Positions 23,951-30,683 of a stretch of DNA of 64,000 nt are shown in pieces. Position numbers and translations under genes: made by a program. Below the pieces are notes generated by a model. That model saw only the letters and a list, made by a program, of their open reading frames with translations. It did no database searches and was not told the DNA's origin. Origin of the DNA: a virus; the IMG/VR virus record IMGVR_UViG_3300032267_001204, positions 1-64,000 of that record; one strand, given 5' to 3'. Positions within the stretch are counted from its first letter, which is position 1, and each line of letters starts with the position of its first letter.

Positions 23951-24355
23951 ATGAAAACACACAAACTCGTTACCTCGTTCTGCAACGGAATCCTCCAAGG
24001 CGAAACGCTCCGCGAAACGCTCATCCAGCTTGCCGCTGAAATGGTCGAGACGATCGGCAAGCGTGACGCTGCGAAGCAAGTCCGCGCAGAGTTGAAAACC
24101 CCTCGCTTCATCAATGCCCTCGTCGGCGAAGGGAAGCGTTACAAGAACGAGCGGTCGTGGGAAGTCCGCGTCTCGTTCATCCTCTGCAACTACGGCCTGA
24201 AGGCCAAGTCGTCGGAGGGAAGCGGCAAGAAAGTTGCGCCGCGTCTCCGCTCCGAAGGTTCCAAGATCGCTGCCAAGCTGCTCGCTAACTTCGAGAAAGC
24301 TGAAGCGGTGAGCATCCTCCGCGTTGCCTTGGAAGAAGCCAAGGCCGCTGAATAA
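23951..24355 (+). CDS. Hypothetical helical protein (134 aa), first gene of accessory operon
   Basis: 134 residues, highly helical and basic: GETLRETLIQLAAEMVETIG, DAAKQVRAELKTPRFINALV, then YKNERSWEVRVSFILCNYGL and a C-terminal helix KAEAVSILRVALEEAKAAE. No catalytic motif. It sits between two ACTCAAC palindromes and is followed by a strong terminator, so it can be expressed as a single-gene unit. A structural or DNA-binding role is possible; unidentified. Confidence 0.65.
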   Translation: MKTHKLVTSFCNGILQGETLRETLIQLAAEMVETIGKRDAAKQVRAELKTPRFINALVGEGKRYKNERSWEVRVSFILCNYGLKAKSSEGSGKKVAPRLRSEGSKIAAKLLANFEKAEAVSILRVALEEAKAAE

Positions 24356-24372
24356 CTCAACATCTGTTGAGT
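24355..24372. repeat. ACTCAAC palindrome, copy 2
   Basis: ACTCAACATCTGTTGAGT starting within the stop codon (TAACTCAAC) of the gene at 23951. The extended arms ACTCAACA/TGTTGAGT pair over 8 bp. It lies just upstream of a terminator hairpin. Confidence 0.85.
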
Positions 24373-24383
24373 GAGAACAACAG

Positions 24384-24403
24384 CGCAGGGCTTCGGCCCT
24401 GCG
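24384..24403 (+). terminator. Intrinsic-terminator-like hairpin with TTCG loop
   Basis: Perfect 8-bp stem CGCAGGGC-TTCG-GCCCTGCG, extendable by ACAAC/GTTGT flanks, followed by TTGTATCTT. A stable UUCG tetraloop and moderately T-rich downstream sequence suit rho-independent termination after the first accessory gene. Confidence 0.7.
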
Positions 24404-24444
24404 TTGTATCTTGCTCAAAGCGGCAAGCGTGGCGCGATTCACGC

Positions 24445-24474
24445 ACCATGAACCATGAACCATGAACCATGACC
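24445..24474. repeat. Tandem ACCATGA units at a start codon
   Basis: Four consecutive ACCATGA(A) units ending in the ATG of the gene at 24469. Three extra ATGs precede the real start, one of which opens the tiny frame ATG-AAC-CAT-GAA-CCA-TGA. This could be slippage, or a way of loading ribosomes where no Shine-Dalgarno exists. Confidence 0.7.
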
Positions 24475-24675
24475 CTAAAACCACTACCCCGATTAACTGA
24501 TGCCGAGCTGAAGCGAGAAGCCGACGCGATTGTGCGTTACAACGAACACCGCAATCCCTTCTTTGGTAAAGTTTCGTTCGGCGAGTTTTGTCGTATCCCA
24601 TACATGACTCCCGCCGAGATTGCGGACGCCTCGCCGGAGTTGCAACACGCCGCCACGTTCTGGAGCGATCTATGA
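24469..24675 (+). CDS. Hypothetical protein (68 aa)
   Basis: 68 residues: LPRLTDAELKREADAIVRYN, then FFGKVSFGEFCRIPYMTPAE and IADASPELQHAATFW. No family recognised. It is ATGA-coupled to the following gene and preceded by tandem ACCATGAA repeats in place of a Shine-Dalgarno. Confidence 0.55.
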   Translation: MTLKPLPRLTDAELKREADAIVRYNEHRNPFFGKVSFGEFCRIPYMTPAEIADASPELQHAATFWSDL

Positions 24676-24899
24676 ACGCTAACACCCGAGCCAAGAAACT
24701 TGAGCGGCTATTTATCGCTGCCGCTTTCGAACCACGCACAAACAAGGAGTTCGATCACAAACCAGAGGCGTTGCGAACCGAGTTCTGGCAGCTTCATCGT
24801 CGTCTGCCGCACTCCGCCCCCGCGCTTTGGGAGCGGTTCAAGAAGCGCATGGAGCGCACGGGCCGTTTGTCCGAAGGCACATCGTGGAGATACGAGTAA
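24672..24899 (+). CDS. Hypothetical basic protein (75 aa)
   Basis: 75 residues from ATG 24672: ANTRAKKLERLFIAAAFEPR, PEALRTEFWQLHRRLPHSAP and ALWERFKKRMERTGRLSEG. Strongly basic and helical. It overlaps the previous stop by ATGA and is followed by the palindromes at 24936 and 24961. Unidentified. Confidence 0.55.
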   Translation: MNANTRAKKLERLFIAAAFEPRTNKEFDHKPEALRTEFWQLHRRLPHSAPALWERFKKRMERTGRLSEGTSWRYE

Positions 24900-24935
24900 T
24901 CACATCGGCGCATCCTTCGGGGTGCGTCGAGGTGT

Positions 24936-24957
24936 CGAATCAGAGTGTTCTGATTCG
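24936..24957. repeat. GAATCAGA palindrome, copy 1
   Basis: Nine-base arms CGAATCAGA and TCTGATTCG around GTGT. Directly followed by ACTCAAC palindrome copy 3. A second palindrome family, also found at 28763 and in shorter form at 30700. Confidence 0.8.
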
Positions 24958-24960
24958 CCG

Positions 24961-24978
24961 ACTCAACATTCGTTGAGT
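24961..24978. repeat. ACTCAAC palindrome, copy 3
   Basis: ACTCAACATTCGTTGAGT, three bases after the GAATCAGA palindrome and followed by the TGGCATGA inverted repeat at 24987-25031. Three different palindromes thus follow one another in about 100 bases. Confidence 0.85.
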
Positions 24979-24986
24979 GAACCCTC

Positions 24987-25031
24987 TGGCATGAGGGGCA
25001 ACAAACTCCCCGAAAGGCGAGCATCATGCCA
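24987..25031. repeat. TGGCATGA / TCATGCCA inverted repeat
   Basis: Perfect 8-bp arms at 24987-24994 and 25024-25031 with 29 bases between, ending 10 bases before ATG 25042. A related TGGTATGC/GCATACCA pair lies before the AAA+ gene at 30736, so the arm sequence changes while pairing is kept. Confidence 0.7.
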
Positions 25032-25041
25032 CACCACGAAC

Positions 25042-25233
25042 ATGGAAACAGGAATACTGCCCAAGAAAAAGCTGCCCCGCTTCCGCGAGGCGGCGAAAGA
25101 CGAGGGACGTCCCCTCGCCTTCGAGCCAACCCCCAAGGAACTCGAAGACGAAAGGTCGCGCTATCTGGCGGCCAACAACCGCAACTTCGGGACGAATCTG
25201 GCTTTCGTCATTGACTTCGTCCCGAAATCATAA
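25042..25233 (+). CDS. Hypothetical protein (63 aa)
   Basis: 63 residues from ATG 25042: METGILPKKKLPRFREAAKD, LAFEPTPKELEDERSRYLAA and NFGTNLAFVIDFVPKS. No family recognised. The longer in-frame extension upstream has no coding character and crosses three palindromes. It is followed by CATAACCTCATCACC and the next ATG without a Shine-Dalgarno. Confidence 0.5.
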   Translation: METGILPKKKLPRFREAAKDEGRPLAFEPTPKELEDERSRYLAANNRNFGTNLAFVIDFVPKS

Positions 25234-25243
25234 CCTCATCACC

Positions 25244-25456
25244 ATGAGCCATGAAACAAGGTTCCTTAACCCTGATCCACAGCCCCAGGCCGATCCGGCC
25301 GAGTGGCGTCCGAGTGCCGAACGCGAGTGGCGTCGCGAAGTCGGCGGCATCGAAGCCGAGTGCAAATGCCCTGATTGCGAACCCCGCAAGGCAAAGGGCG
25401 AATTCGGTTTCTACCATCCTGCAACAAATGAACGCGGAGGTCGATATGCGGAGTAA
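25244..25456 (+). CDS. Small CxxC protein (70 aa)
   Basis: 70 residues from ATG 25244: acidic and basic mix with WRPSAEREWRREVGGIEAEC then KCPDCEPRKAKGEFGFYHP. The C-K-C-P-D-C cluster may bind zinc. It overlaps the tiny membrane peptide gene by 11 bp. Confidence 0.55.
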   Translation: MSHETRFLNPDPQPQADPAEWRPSAEREWRREVGGIEAECKCPDCEPRKAKGEFGFYHPATNERGGRYAE

Positions 25457-25535
25457 CCACTACAAAACCAAGTGTCTGGAGAAGCTGGTCTTATTGTCCC
25501 TGCTCCTCCTCTGGATGCTGTTCGCTCTGCTGTAA
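25446..25535 (+). CDS. Tiny membrane peptide (29 aa)
   Basis: ATG 25446 preceded by GGAGGTCGAT. Basic head MRSNHYKTKCLEK then hydrophobic LVLLSLLLLWMLFALL to the C-terminus. It is a single transmembrane helix with Nin charge bias; the good Shine-Dalgarno inside the previous gene supports translation. Possible lysis or membrane-modulating peptide. Confidence 0.5.
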   Translation: MRSNHYKTKCLEKLVLLSLLLLWMLFALL

Positions 25536-25564
25536 TAACCACAACACCAAAAAAGTAGATAAGT

Positions 25565-25909
25565 ATGGCTAACTACAAAACCGAGTTCCCTGATTACGAC
25601 GACACCCTTCCAGAGTTGGGAGGATTCACCGACTCGTCGTGGCGCAACGATGCCTGTCCGAGCCTCTCGAAAGAGATCAGCGACGACCTGCATCCCAAGA
25701 CGATCACGATCTTTGTCGATTACAAAGACCGCGCATTGTCGGAATGCCCCGAGGTTTTCTTCAACGATCATGGCGACTACTACCGCTTTGTCATCGTCGA
25801 GTTCACCCCTTGGGCCGGAGAGAACGGGCAACGCGTGTTGCTGGCAACTAACGATTGGACAGAGGTCTCTGACTTCGCCGCCGATCTCAACTCAACGAAT
25901 GTTGAGTAA
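25565..25909 (+). CDS. Hypothetical acidic protein (114 aa)
   Basis: 114 residues, acidic: TEFPDYDDTLPELGGFTDSS, ITIFVDYKDRALSECPEVFF, DYYRFVIVEFTPWAGENGQR, LLATNDWTEVSDFAADL. Strand-rich centre. The last codons (NSTNVE) are themselves encoded by ACTCAAC palindrome copy 4, so the repeat is part of the reading frame here. No family recognised. Confidence 0.65.
   Translation: MANYKTEFPDYDDTLPELGGFTDSSWRNDACPSLSKEISDDLHPKTITIFVDYKDRALSECPEVFFNDHGDYYRFVIVEFTPWAGENGQRVLLATNDWTEVSDFAADLNSTNVE
25890..25907. repeat. ACTCAAC palindrome, copy 4 (inside coding sequence)
   Basis: ACTCAACGAATGTTGAGT at the very end of the gene at 25565, encoding its last residues and abutting its TAA. It shows that the palindrome is kept at a gene junction even when it has to be translated. 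Confidence 0.85.
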
Positions 25910-25928
25910 CCATAAATCCTATCACGCG

Positions 25929-26294
25929 ATGAAAACATATCCCAAACAACGACACATCTTCCCGAAACATCCTCACAAGAATCCGGAAGGTCCGATAACG
26001 GCATGGGTCTACAACGGCCTTCACGATCCGGAGGAGCCCTATGCCAACTACATCATCGAGGAGATCAGGTGGATCGAGCATCTTGACGAGCCAGCCTTCA
26101 TGCTCGTTCTGGAGAACTCCTCGTTCATCAAGCCTCGCCTCGAAGACCTTGAGCCGCTGCTGTTCAAGTGGCTCGAAGACGAAGGTGTGCGCCTCGTGCA
26201 TCTCAACGCCCAAGACGCGAGCGAAACCCCCCGACAAATGGCGTTCGCACCGCGCAAATGCCCAACCTGCTGCCAACCCATCCCTGAGGAGTGA
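25929..26294 (+). CDS. Hypothetical protein with C-terminal CPTC (121 aa)
   Basis: 121 residues from ATG 25929: KTYPKQRHIFPKHPHKNPEG, ANYIIEEIRWIEHLDEPAFM, RLEDLEPLLFKWLEDEGVRL and FAPRKCPTCCQPIP. The final C-P-T-C-C may be half of a zinc site. No family recognised. The stop lies inside the outer stem of the hairpin at 26289-26337. Confidence 0.6.
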   Translation: MKTYPKQRHIFPKHPHKNPEGPITAWVYNGLHDPEEPYANYIIEEIRWIEHLDEPAFMLVLENSSFIKPRLEDLEPLLFKWLEDEGVRLVHLNAQDASETPRQMAFAPRKCPTCCQPIPEE

Positions 26295-26337
26295 AACTCC
26301 GCACTCCCTGCCCCCACAGGGAGTGTCAGTCTCACTC
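26289..26337. repeat. Composite intergenic hairpin A
   Basis: Perfect inner stem CACTCCCTG (26302-26310) and CAGGGAGTG (26317-26325); outer arms GAGTGAAACT (26289-26298) and AGTCTCACTC (26328-26337) pair with one mismatch. The outer right arm overlaps ACTCAAC palindrome copy 5, so two alternative folds compete. The same design recurs at 26940-26990. Confidence 0.7.
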
Positions 26338-26351
26338 AACAGATGTTGAGT
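26334..26351. repeat. ACTCAAC palindrome, copy 5
   Basis: ACTCAACAGATGTTGAGT, followed by AGGGAAATAACC, a context identical to copy 6. It lies 34 bases before ATG 26386. Confidence 0.85.
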
Positions 26352-26385
26352 AGGGAAATAACCAAACAACCAACATGGAGGTAAC

Positions 26386-26925
26386 ATGAAAAGAAAAACC
26401 CTAACAATAGTCCCATCCGCCGTTGATCAGGCGATCAAGCCGAAGCCAAGCCGCGCCGAGATCATCGAGGCCGCCGTTCAGTTGCGGCTGGAGGAACTCC
26501 AGAAGGAAGCCGAGGTCGTCGCGAATCACAACCAACGTCTCAGTGACGCTGTCGTTGCGTTGATCCCCGCTGCTGTCGATGGCGTTTGCAAAAACGGAAC
26601 GCTTGCGAAATCACTAAAGGACAACGAGACGATCTACTACTACCGCAATTGGGCTGACGAAGATCATCTCTCCGTTACAATTAAGATCGAAAAAAGCGAC
26701 CTGACGTTGAAGTTGCAAGCCGCACTCGCCAACGAGCGCGACAACCGCAAAAACCCTCCGTATCTCAGCGTGGATCAAATCCGCCGAGAGGTGAAGCAAG
26801 GGCTGAAACCCTCGGCTGATCCGGCTGGCCGGGTCAAAGCGTTGCTTGCCGATAGCGACAGCCGCACCGCTTTGCAGAGCCTTCTCAAAGCGGTCTATCC
26901 GAAACCCGAAGCGGTTGAAGTATGA
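26386..26925 (+). CDS. Hypothetical helical protein (179 aa)
   Basis: 179 residues with strong Shine-Dalgarno ATGGAGGTAAC. The N-terminal helix RAEIIEAAVQLRLEELQKEA and VVANHNQRLSDAVVALIPAA suggest a coiled coil; then YYYRNWADEDHLSVTIKIEK, and a C-terminal basic region. No catalytic motif. It shares its leader type (hairpin, palindrome, AGGGAAATAACC, Shine-Dalgarno) with the next gene, so the two are probably co-regulated. Confidence 0.65.
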   Translation: MKRKTLTIVPSAVDQAIKPKPSRAEIIEAAVQLRLEELQKEAEVVANHNQRLSDAVVALIPAAVDGVCKNGTLAKSLKDNETIYYYRNWADEDHLSVTIKIEKSDLTLKLQAALANERDNRKNPPYLSVDQIRREVKQGLKPSADPAGRVKALLADSDSRTALQSLLKAVYPKPEAVEV

Positions 26926-26939
26926 GTGGTAAGCGAGAG

Positions 26940-26990
26940 GAGTGAGACTCCGCGCCCCTTCCAACTCTGGGAGGGGCGTCAGTCTCACTC
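26940..26990. repeat. Composite intergenic hairpin B
   Basis: Perfect outer stem GAGTGAGACT (26940-26949) and AGTCTCACTC (26981-26990); inner stem CGCCCCTTCC (26953-26962) and GGGAGGGGCG (26969-26978) with one G-U and loop AACTCT. The right arm overlaps ACTCAAC palindrome copy 6. Confidence 0.75.
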
Positions 26991-27004
26991 AACAGATGTT
27001 GAGT
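26987..27004. repeat. ACTCAAC palindrome, copy 6
   Basis: ACTCAACAGATGTTGAGT, identical to copy 5 and followed by the same AGGGAAATAACC. It lies 40 bases before ATG 27045. Confidence 0.85.
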
Positions 27005-27044
27005 AGGGAAATAACCGAAACACCTAACATGGAGATATAACACC

Positions 27045-27653
27045 ATGCCTATTGCAAAAGTAAATCTGTCGGCCCTCGGCACCAAGCCGAAGGGAAACAC
27101 GAAATCGTATCCTGTGCTTCCGCTCAGCGATGAGCTGAAGGGATTCGTCAGTGATTACCTGAAGAACACGCAGGATATCGAGACGCTGGAAGGTGCGAAC
27201 AAGCAGCTCCGCGCTTACCTCGAAGTCGAGGCGCGTCGCTACTACTACCAGCACCACAGCGGCAAGCTCGACGTCGAGTCTTCGCTCGAAGCTCCTTCGA
27301 GCAACGGCCAATCGTTGCTGCTCACCTGCCAGAACCGCTACAAGGCGTTGCCCGACGAGGCACCCATCGTAGCGGCCATCGGCGAGGAGCGCACCGAGCG
27401 GCTCTTCTACAACTCGGTCGATGTGAAGATCGACGGCGACAAGATTCCGGCGGACAAGATCAATGATCTGTTTGCGGAAGTGGCGGCGGTCTTTGCCAAG
27501 TTTGGCGCGACTGATGCCTTGTCGCACCGCTCTGTCATCAAGCCCACGCCGGAGTTCCACACCGCCCGGCACACGATCCTCTCGGTCGAGGAGAACCTCG
27601 CCGTCGATCAGGCCACGCCGTTCACGTTGGCATTCAAAACCAAGCGCCGCTGA
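27045..27653 (+). CDS. Hypothetical protein (202 aa) upstream of ligase-like gene
   Basis: 202 residues: KSYPVLPLSDELKGFVSDYL, IETLEGANKQLRAYLEVEAR, RLFYNSVDVKIDGDKIPADK, INDLFAEVAAVFAKFGATDA and C-terminal FHTARHTILSVEENLAVDQ. It has a helical N-terminal half and an alpha/beta C-terminal half. No family recognised. The stop overlaps the ligase-like start as TGATG, implying a functional link with that enzyme. Confidence 0.65.
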   Translation: MPIAKVNLSALGTKPKGNTKSYPVLPLSDELKGFVSDYLKNTQDIETLEGANKQLRAYLEVEARRYYYQHHSGKLDVESSLEAPSSNGQSLLLTCQNRYKALPDEAPIVAAIGEERTERLFYNSVDVKIDGDKIPADKINDLFAEVAAVFAKFGATDALSHRSVIKPTPEFHTARHTILSVEENLAVDQATPFTLAFKTKRR

Positions 27654-28270
27654 TGAACCCGCCAACCTTTCCTGCGCGGCCGATGAACGGCGGCCCGTTG
27701 GATCGGGCTAAGGAGAAGCCTGAACCCGAAGCATGGTTCTATGAACCCAAGATCAACGGCTGGCGTGTTCTCATCGACGTGAAGAACAAGAAGATGTGGA
27801 CGCGTTACAACCGACCATCATCGGTCGAGCATAAGTATGCGGCGGTTCTGGAACGAATCGCAGCGCAGTTCTCCGGCGACGAGGTAACGTGGCTCGACGG
27901 CGAGATCCTCGGGCAACGGGCCAGCTCTATCGGGCGCGGCTCGCTCGTCATCTTCGACGTGGCTTGGCCGCGTTGGAAGGATTGGTCTATACTCCACGAC
28001 CGGCGACGACTGCTCGACGTTATGTTCGATAACGTCAACGAAGTCTGGGACATCGACAGGCTGCCGAGTCAGGACACGATCTACCGGTTGCCCCGAATCT
28101 CCGGCGCCGACGCGCTGGAATACTACGAGCGGATGCAAATCGCCAACCAACGCTTCGGCCTTGAGTTATACGAAGGCGTTGTGGCGAAGAACATGCACAA
28201 AGAATACCCGACACAGCTTCGATCCGCTACGGAGGAGACTCCTTGGTGGGTCAAACATCGTTGGGACTAA
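27653..28270 (+). CDS. Minimal ATP-dependent DNA ligase / nucleotidyltransferase-like protein
   Basis: 205 residues with the adenylation-domain motifs of covalent nucleotidyltransferases: motif I YEPKINGWRVLI (about 29-40, Lys nucleophile, Asn replacing the usual Asp of KxDG), LDGEILG (about 81, motif III-like acidic), FDVAWPRW, motif IV LYEGVVAKN (about 172) and motif V-like WWVKHRW at the C-terminus. There is no OB-fold domain, so it is shorter than typical ATP ligases. It may seal nicks with help from another protein, or modify RNA or protein ends. TGATG-coupled to the 202-residue protein upstream. Confidence 0.75.
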   Translation: MNPPTFPARPMNGGPLDRAKEKPEPEAWFYEPKINGWRVLIDVKNKKMWTRYNRPSSVEHKYAAVLERIAAQFSGDEVTWLDGEILGQRASSIGRGSLVIFDVAWPRWKDWSILHDRRRLLDVMFDNVNEVWDIDRLPSQDTIYRLPRISGADALEYYERMQIANQRFGLELYEGVVAKNMHKEYPTQLRSATEETPWWVKHRWD

Positions 28271-28289
28271 CCACAAAGGAGGTGAACAA

Positions 28290-28751
28290 ATGAGAAAGAT
28301 GTCTATCGAATGTGCGATGGAAATCTGGAAGGCCGGCGGCGGCGTTGCCGCCAGCGAATGGCAGGAGAAGTCCGGCTATTCACGCGGCGGCCCGATCTAC
28401 AAGCGGCGAGCGACTCCCGTTTTCTGTCGGGAGTTGACTCGGGAGGGCCTCGAACTCGAAGCGATCAACCCGCACGAGGACATTGCTTCCTACTATCGGA
28501 GCATTCTTGCCTACGTCACTGGTCGTTATCCGAAAGCGCGCAAGGTCATCGTGGTCAACGACCCGGTCGGGCTGCGGACCGCGTGTATGGATGCGGAAAT
28601 CCCAGAGCCAAGGTTTGACGCCTTGATGGGCCAATGGGATCTCGGCAACACAGTAGCGAGCCAGCGCGTATGGCAGGCCCAGGCCAAGCCGCGCTATGCG
28701 TGGCAAGGCCTTGTGAAAAGGCTTGATCCGGCTCCGGCTCTGGGTTCATAA
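28290..28751 (+). CDS. Hypothetical protein (153 aa)
   Basis: 153 residues from ATG 28290 with perfect AAAGGAGGTG Shine-Dalgarno. IECAMEIWKAGGGVAASEWQ and SRGGPIYKRRATPVFCRELT, then ASYYRSILAYVTGRYPKARK, VIVVNDPVGLRTACMDAEIP. Alpha/beta protein with an Asp-Pro turn; no family recognised. It is followed by a GAATCAGA palindrome and a nested ACTCAAC hairpin before the vWA gene. Confidence 0.65.
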   Translation: MRKMSIECAMEIWKAGGGVAASEWQEKSGYSRGGPIYKRRATPVFCRELTREGLELEAINPHEDIASYYRSILAYVTGRYPKARKVIVVNDPVGLRTACMDAEIPEPRFDALMGQWDLGNTVASQRVWQAQAKPRYAWQGLVKRLDPAPALGS

Positions 28752-28762
28752 CCTGCCAACCG

Positions 28763-28782
28763 GAATCAGAACCTTCTGATTC
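28763..28782. repeat. GAATCAGA palindrome, copy 2
   Basis: GAATCAGA and TCTGATTC around ACCT. Same arms as the copy at 24936, again within 50 bases of an ACTCAAC palindrome. Confidence 0.8.
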
Positions 28783-28793
28783 TGGGAGGAACA

Positions 28794-28837
28794 CCATCCC
28801 TTCTCACTCAACAAATGTTGAGTCTGGGAGGGGATGG
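28794..28837. repeat. Nested hairpin enclosing ACTCAAC copy 7
   Basis: Arms CCATCCC (28794-28800) and GGGATGG (28831-28837) enclose the ACTCAAC palindrome, giving a two-level stem. Confidence 0.65.
28806..28823. repeat. ACTCAAC palindrome, copy 7
   Basis: ACTCAACAAATGTTGAGT inside a larger hairpin upstream of the vWA gene. Confidence 0.85.
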
Positions 28838-28898
28838 CATCCTCCCCGCAACATCAGTTGCGACGGAGATCATAACCTAACTACCAAAGGAGGTATAC

Positions 28899-30584
28899 AT
28901 GCCCATCAAATACTACACCCCCACGCTCGACAAAGCGGTGAAGGATCACCACATCGACTACCGAGTGCGGGGCCGACTGCCAGAAACTTACGACCTGCAA
29001 TGGGTCGATAAGCGTCATCCGTGCAAGACCGGCTGCTGGCGTTTCGACCACGCGTCGGGTCGCCACGAGATCCGTTTGTCCCAGATCTGCTACGACACCC
29101 TGACCAAGGGCGGAGCAGCACACGGCAAGCGGGTCGCCGTGCCTGACCTGTATCGCAACGTCTACGAACACGAGGCAGCGCACTCGCTCTACACGACCAA
29201 AGACCTCGAAGGTCTCGGCAAGATTCTTGCCGCCGAGAAAATCCCTTGGCGGCTGATGAACTTGTTCGAGGACTGCCGCATCGAGCGTAATTGGATCCTC
29301 CGCGAACGCGCTGGCAAGTCGTTTCGCTGGACTCGTTGGGAGGAGCATCCGCCCGCCTCCAAGATGAGCGCGAGCAGCTTGCTCTTCCACATGAAGACCG
29401 AAGGCTTGACCCGCAGCGGGTATCGCTTCCCTCGGTCGTTCATCATTGCCCATCGGGCACACCCCAACTGGCGGAAAGTCTACGACTATTACCGCAGCAT
29501 CGTCGGATGTGGAGGGACCGAAGACCTCGTGCCGATCCTCAAGGACTGGCTCAAGGACTTCCCCGCTACGGGTGACGACACCATCGAGGGTGAAGGCGGC
29601 GATGGAACCGGCGACATGGGCGAGGCGATCGGCGAGGCCACGGGGACGCGCCCCGAGGACGTCAAAGCGAAAGACCCCAAAGGCGAAGGCGCATCGCCGG
29701 AGACCAAGTCTGGAGACGGCGAGAGCGAGGGCAAGGGCAAAGGCGGCAAGGCCGGCACTCGTGCCGAGTCCACCACGTCACCGACCCACGGACGCGGCAG
29801 CGGCGGCTCCGCTTCCGAAGTCGTGCCGACCATCGACCACGAGGCTGAGCGTTCGCTCCGGCTGGCGCAACTGCTGGCCCAAGCGTTCCGCAAGAACGGC
29901 ATCATCGCCAAAGGGCCAACGGCCCGTCCGTCCAAGCGGCTCAACCTGCGCGGCTTGCTGCGCGGCGACTGGTCTCGTCCGTTCGTCGGCAAGACGATCG
30001 GCAACACGAACAAGCCGCACATCTCGTTCGTCATGGATTGCTCGGGCAGCATGAGTTGCCTGACTCACCTTGATCGTTCGCGCAAGGTTGAGCTTCGCAC
30101 CGATGACTGTGGTCGAATCCTTGCTCGTGCGTTGAACGAGCTGGCTCGCCTTGGTCACATCACCGGCATCGTCTACGGCTCATCGGATGGCGGCTGCCAT
30201 TCGCGCACCGAGCTGCCCGTCCCAAACCATGTGCTGACGATGGACGCTGGCCTCGAAGCCTTCTCCGGCTCCGAGGGTATCGGCCTCACGTTGGCGCCCG
30301 GCTGCAAGCCCGGCTGCTACCCGAAGAAAGGCTCCGGCTCGTTCTTCGAGGAGATCGCCGCCAAGTCCAAGATTGCCATCGTCTACACGGACGGCTGCAT
30401 CACGGACGCTCCGGTCAATCGTATGCCGCTCCGTGCGCGGGGCGTCTACACCATCGGCGCCTACGCCGGACCGGACAAGACCGCCGCACTACGCCACCAC
30501 TTCGATTACGTCATCAGCCGTGACTCGTTGTGGGGCGTAGCCGATGCGCTCGTCCGCACCCTGAAGTCCATCCCGCGCAAGTAA
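28899..30584 (+). CDS. CobT-like protein: putative zinc-peptidase-like region plus vWA domain
   Basis: 561 residues with Shine-Dalgarno AAAGGAGGTATAC. The N-terminal part has RNVYEHEAAHSLYTTKDLEG (HEAAH, about residue 90, the HExxH pattern) and NLFEDCRIERNWI, as in CobT/DUF2201-like proteins. A low-complexity acidic and Gly/Ser linker spans about 225-310. The C-terminal vWA domain has MIDAS SFVMDCSGSMS (about 379, DxSxS) and IVYTDGCITDAP. vWA proteins of this kind pair with MoxR/CobS-type AAA+ ATPases, and one follows directly at 30736. They probably form a metal-insertion-like or protein-remodelling complex. Cobalt chelation is unlikely, as no large CobN subunit is present. Confidence 0.82.
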   Translation: MPIKYYTPTLDKAVKDHHIDYRVRGRLPETYDLQWVDKRHPCKTGCWRFDHASGRHEIRLSQICYDTLTKGGAAHGKRVAVPDLYRNVYEHEAAHSLYTTKDLEGLGKILAAEKIPWRLMNLFEDCRIERNWILRERAGKSFRWTRWEEHPPASKMSASSLLFHMKTEGLTRSGYRFPRSFIIAHRAHPNWRKVYDYYRSIVGCGGTEDLVPILKDWLKDFPATGDDTIEGEGGDGTGDMGEAIGEATGTRPEDVKAKDPKGEGASPETKSGDGESEGKGKGGKAGTRAESTTSPTHGRGSGGSASEVVPTIDHEAERSLRLAQLLAQAFRKNGIIAKGPTARPSKRLNLRGLLRGDWSRPFVGKTIGNTNKPHISFVMDCSGSMSCLTHLDRSRKVELRTDDCGRILARALNELARLGHITGIVYGSSDGGCHSRTELPVPNHVLTMDAGLEAFSGSEGIGLTLAPGCKPGCYPKKGSGSFFEEIAAKSKIAIVYTDGCITDAPVNRMPLRARGVYTIGAYAGPDKTAALRHHFDYVISRDSLWGVADALVRTLKSIPRK

Positions 30585-30595
30585 CCCTGCCTCGG

Positions 30596-30639
30596 GAGAC
30601 ACACCTCCCCTTCCCGCTCTGGGAGGGGGAGTTAGTCTC
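30596..30639. repeat. Composite intergenic hairpin C
   Basis: Inner stem CTCCCCTTCCC (30605-30615) and GGGAGGGGGAG (30621-30631), loop GCTCT, one G-U; outer GAGAC/GTCTC (30596-30600, 30635-30639). Same design as hairpins A and B, directly before ACTCAAC copy 8. Confidence 0.7.
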
Positions 30640-30641
30640 TC

Positions 30642-30659
30642 ACTCAACCAATGTTGAGT
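30642..30659. repeat. ACTCAAC palindrome, copy 8
   Basis: ACTCAACCAATGTTGAGT between the vWA and AAA+ genes. Last copy found; none were seen in the structural or replication modules. Confidence 0.85.
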
Positions 30660-30683
30660 TCGGGAGTTAAACACAACCCCCTC

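Noticed and set aside
23914-30659. CRISPR array made of the ACTCAAC repeats
   Set aside because: Repeats are short palindromes with spacing from hundreds to nearly two thousand bases and with genes between; no regular spacers and no cas genes.
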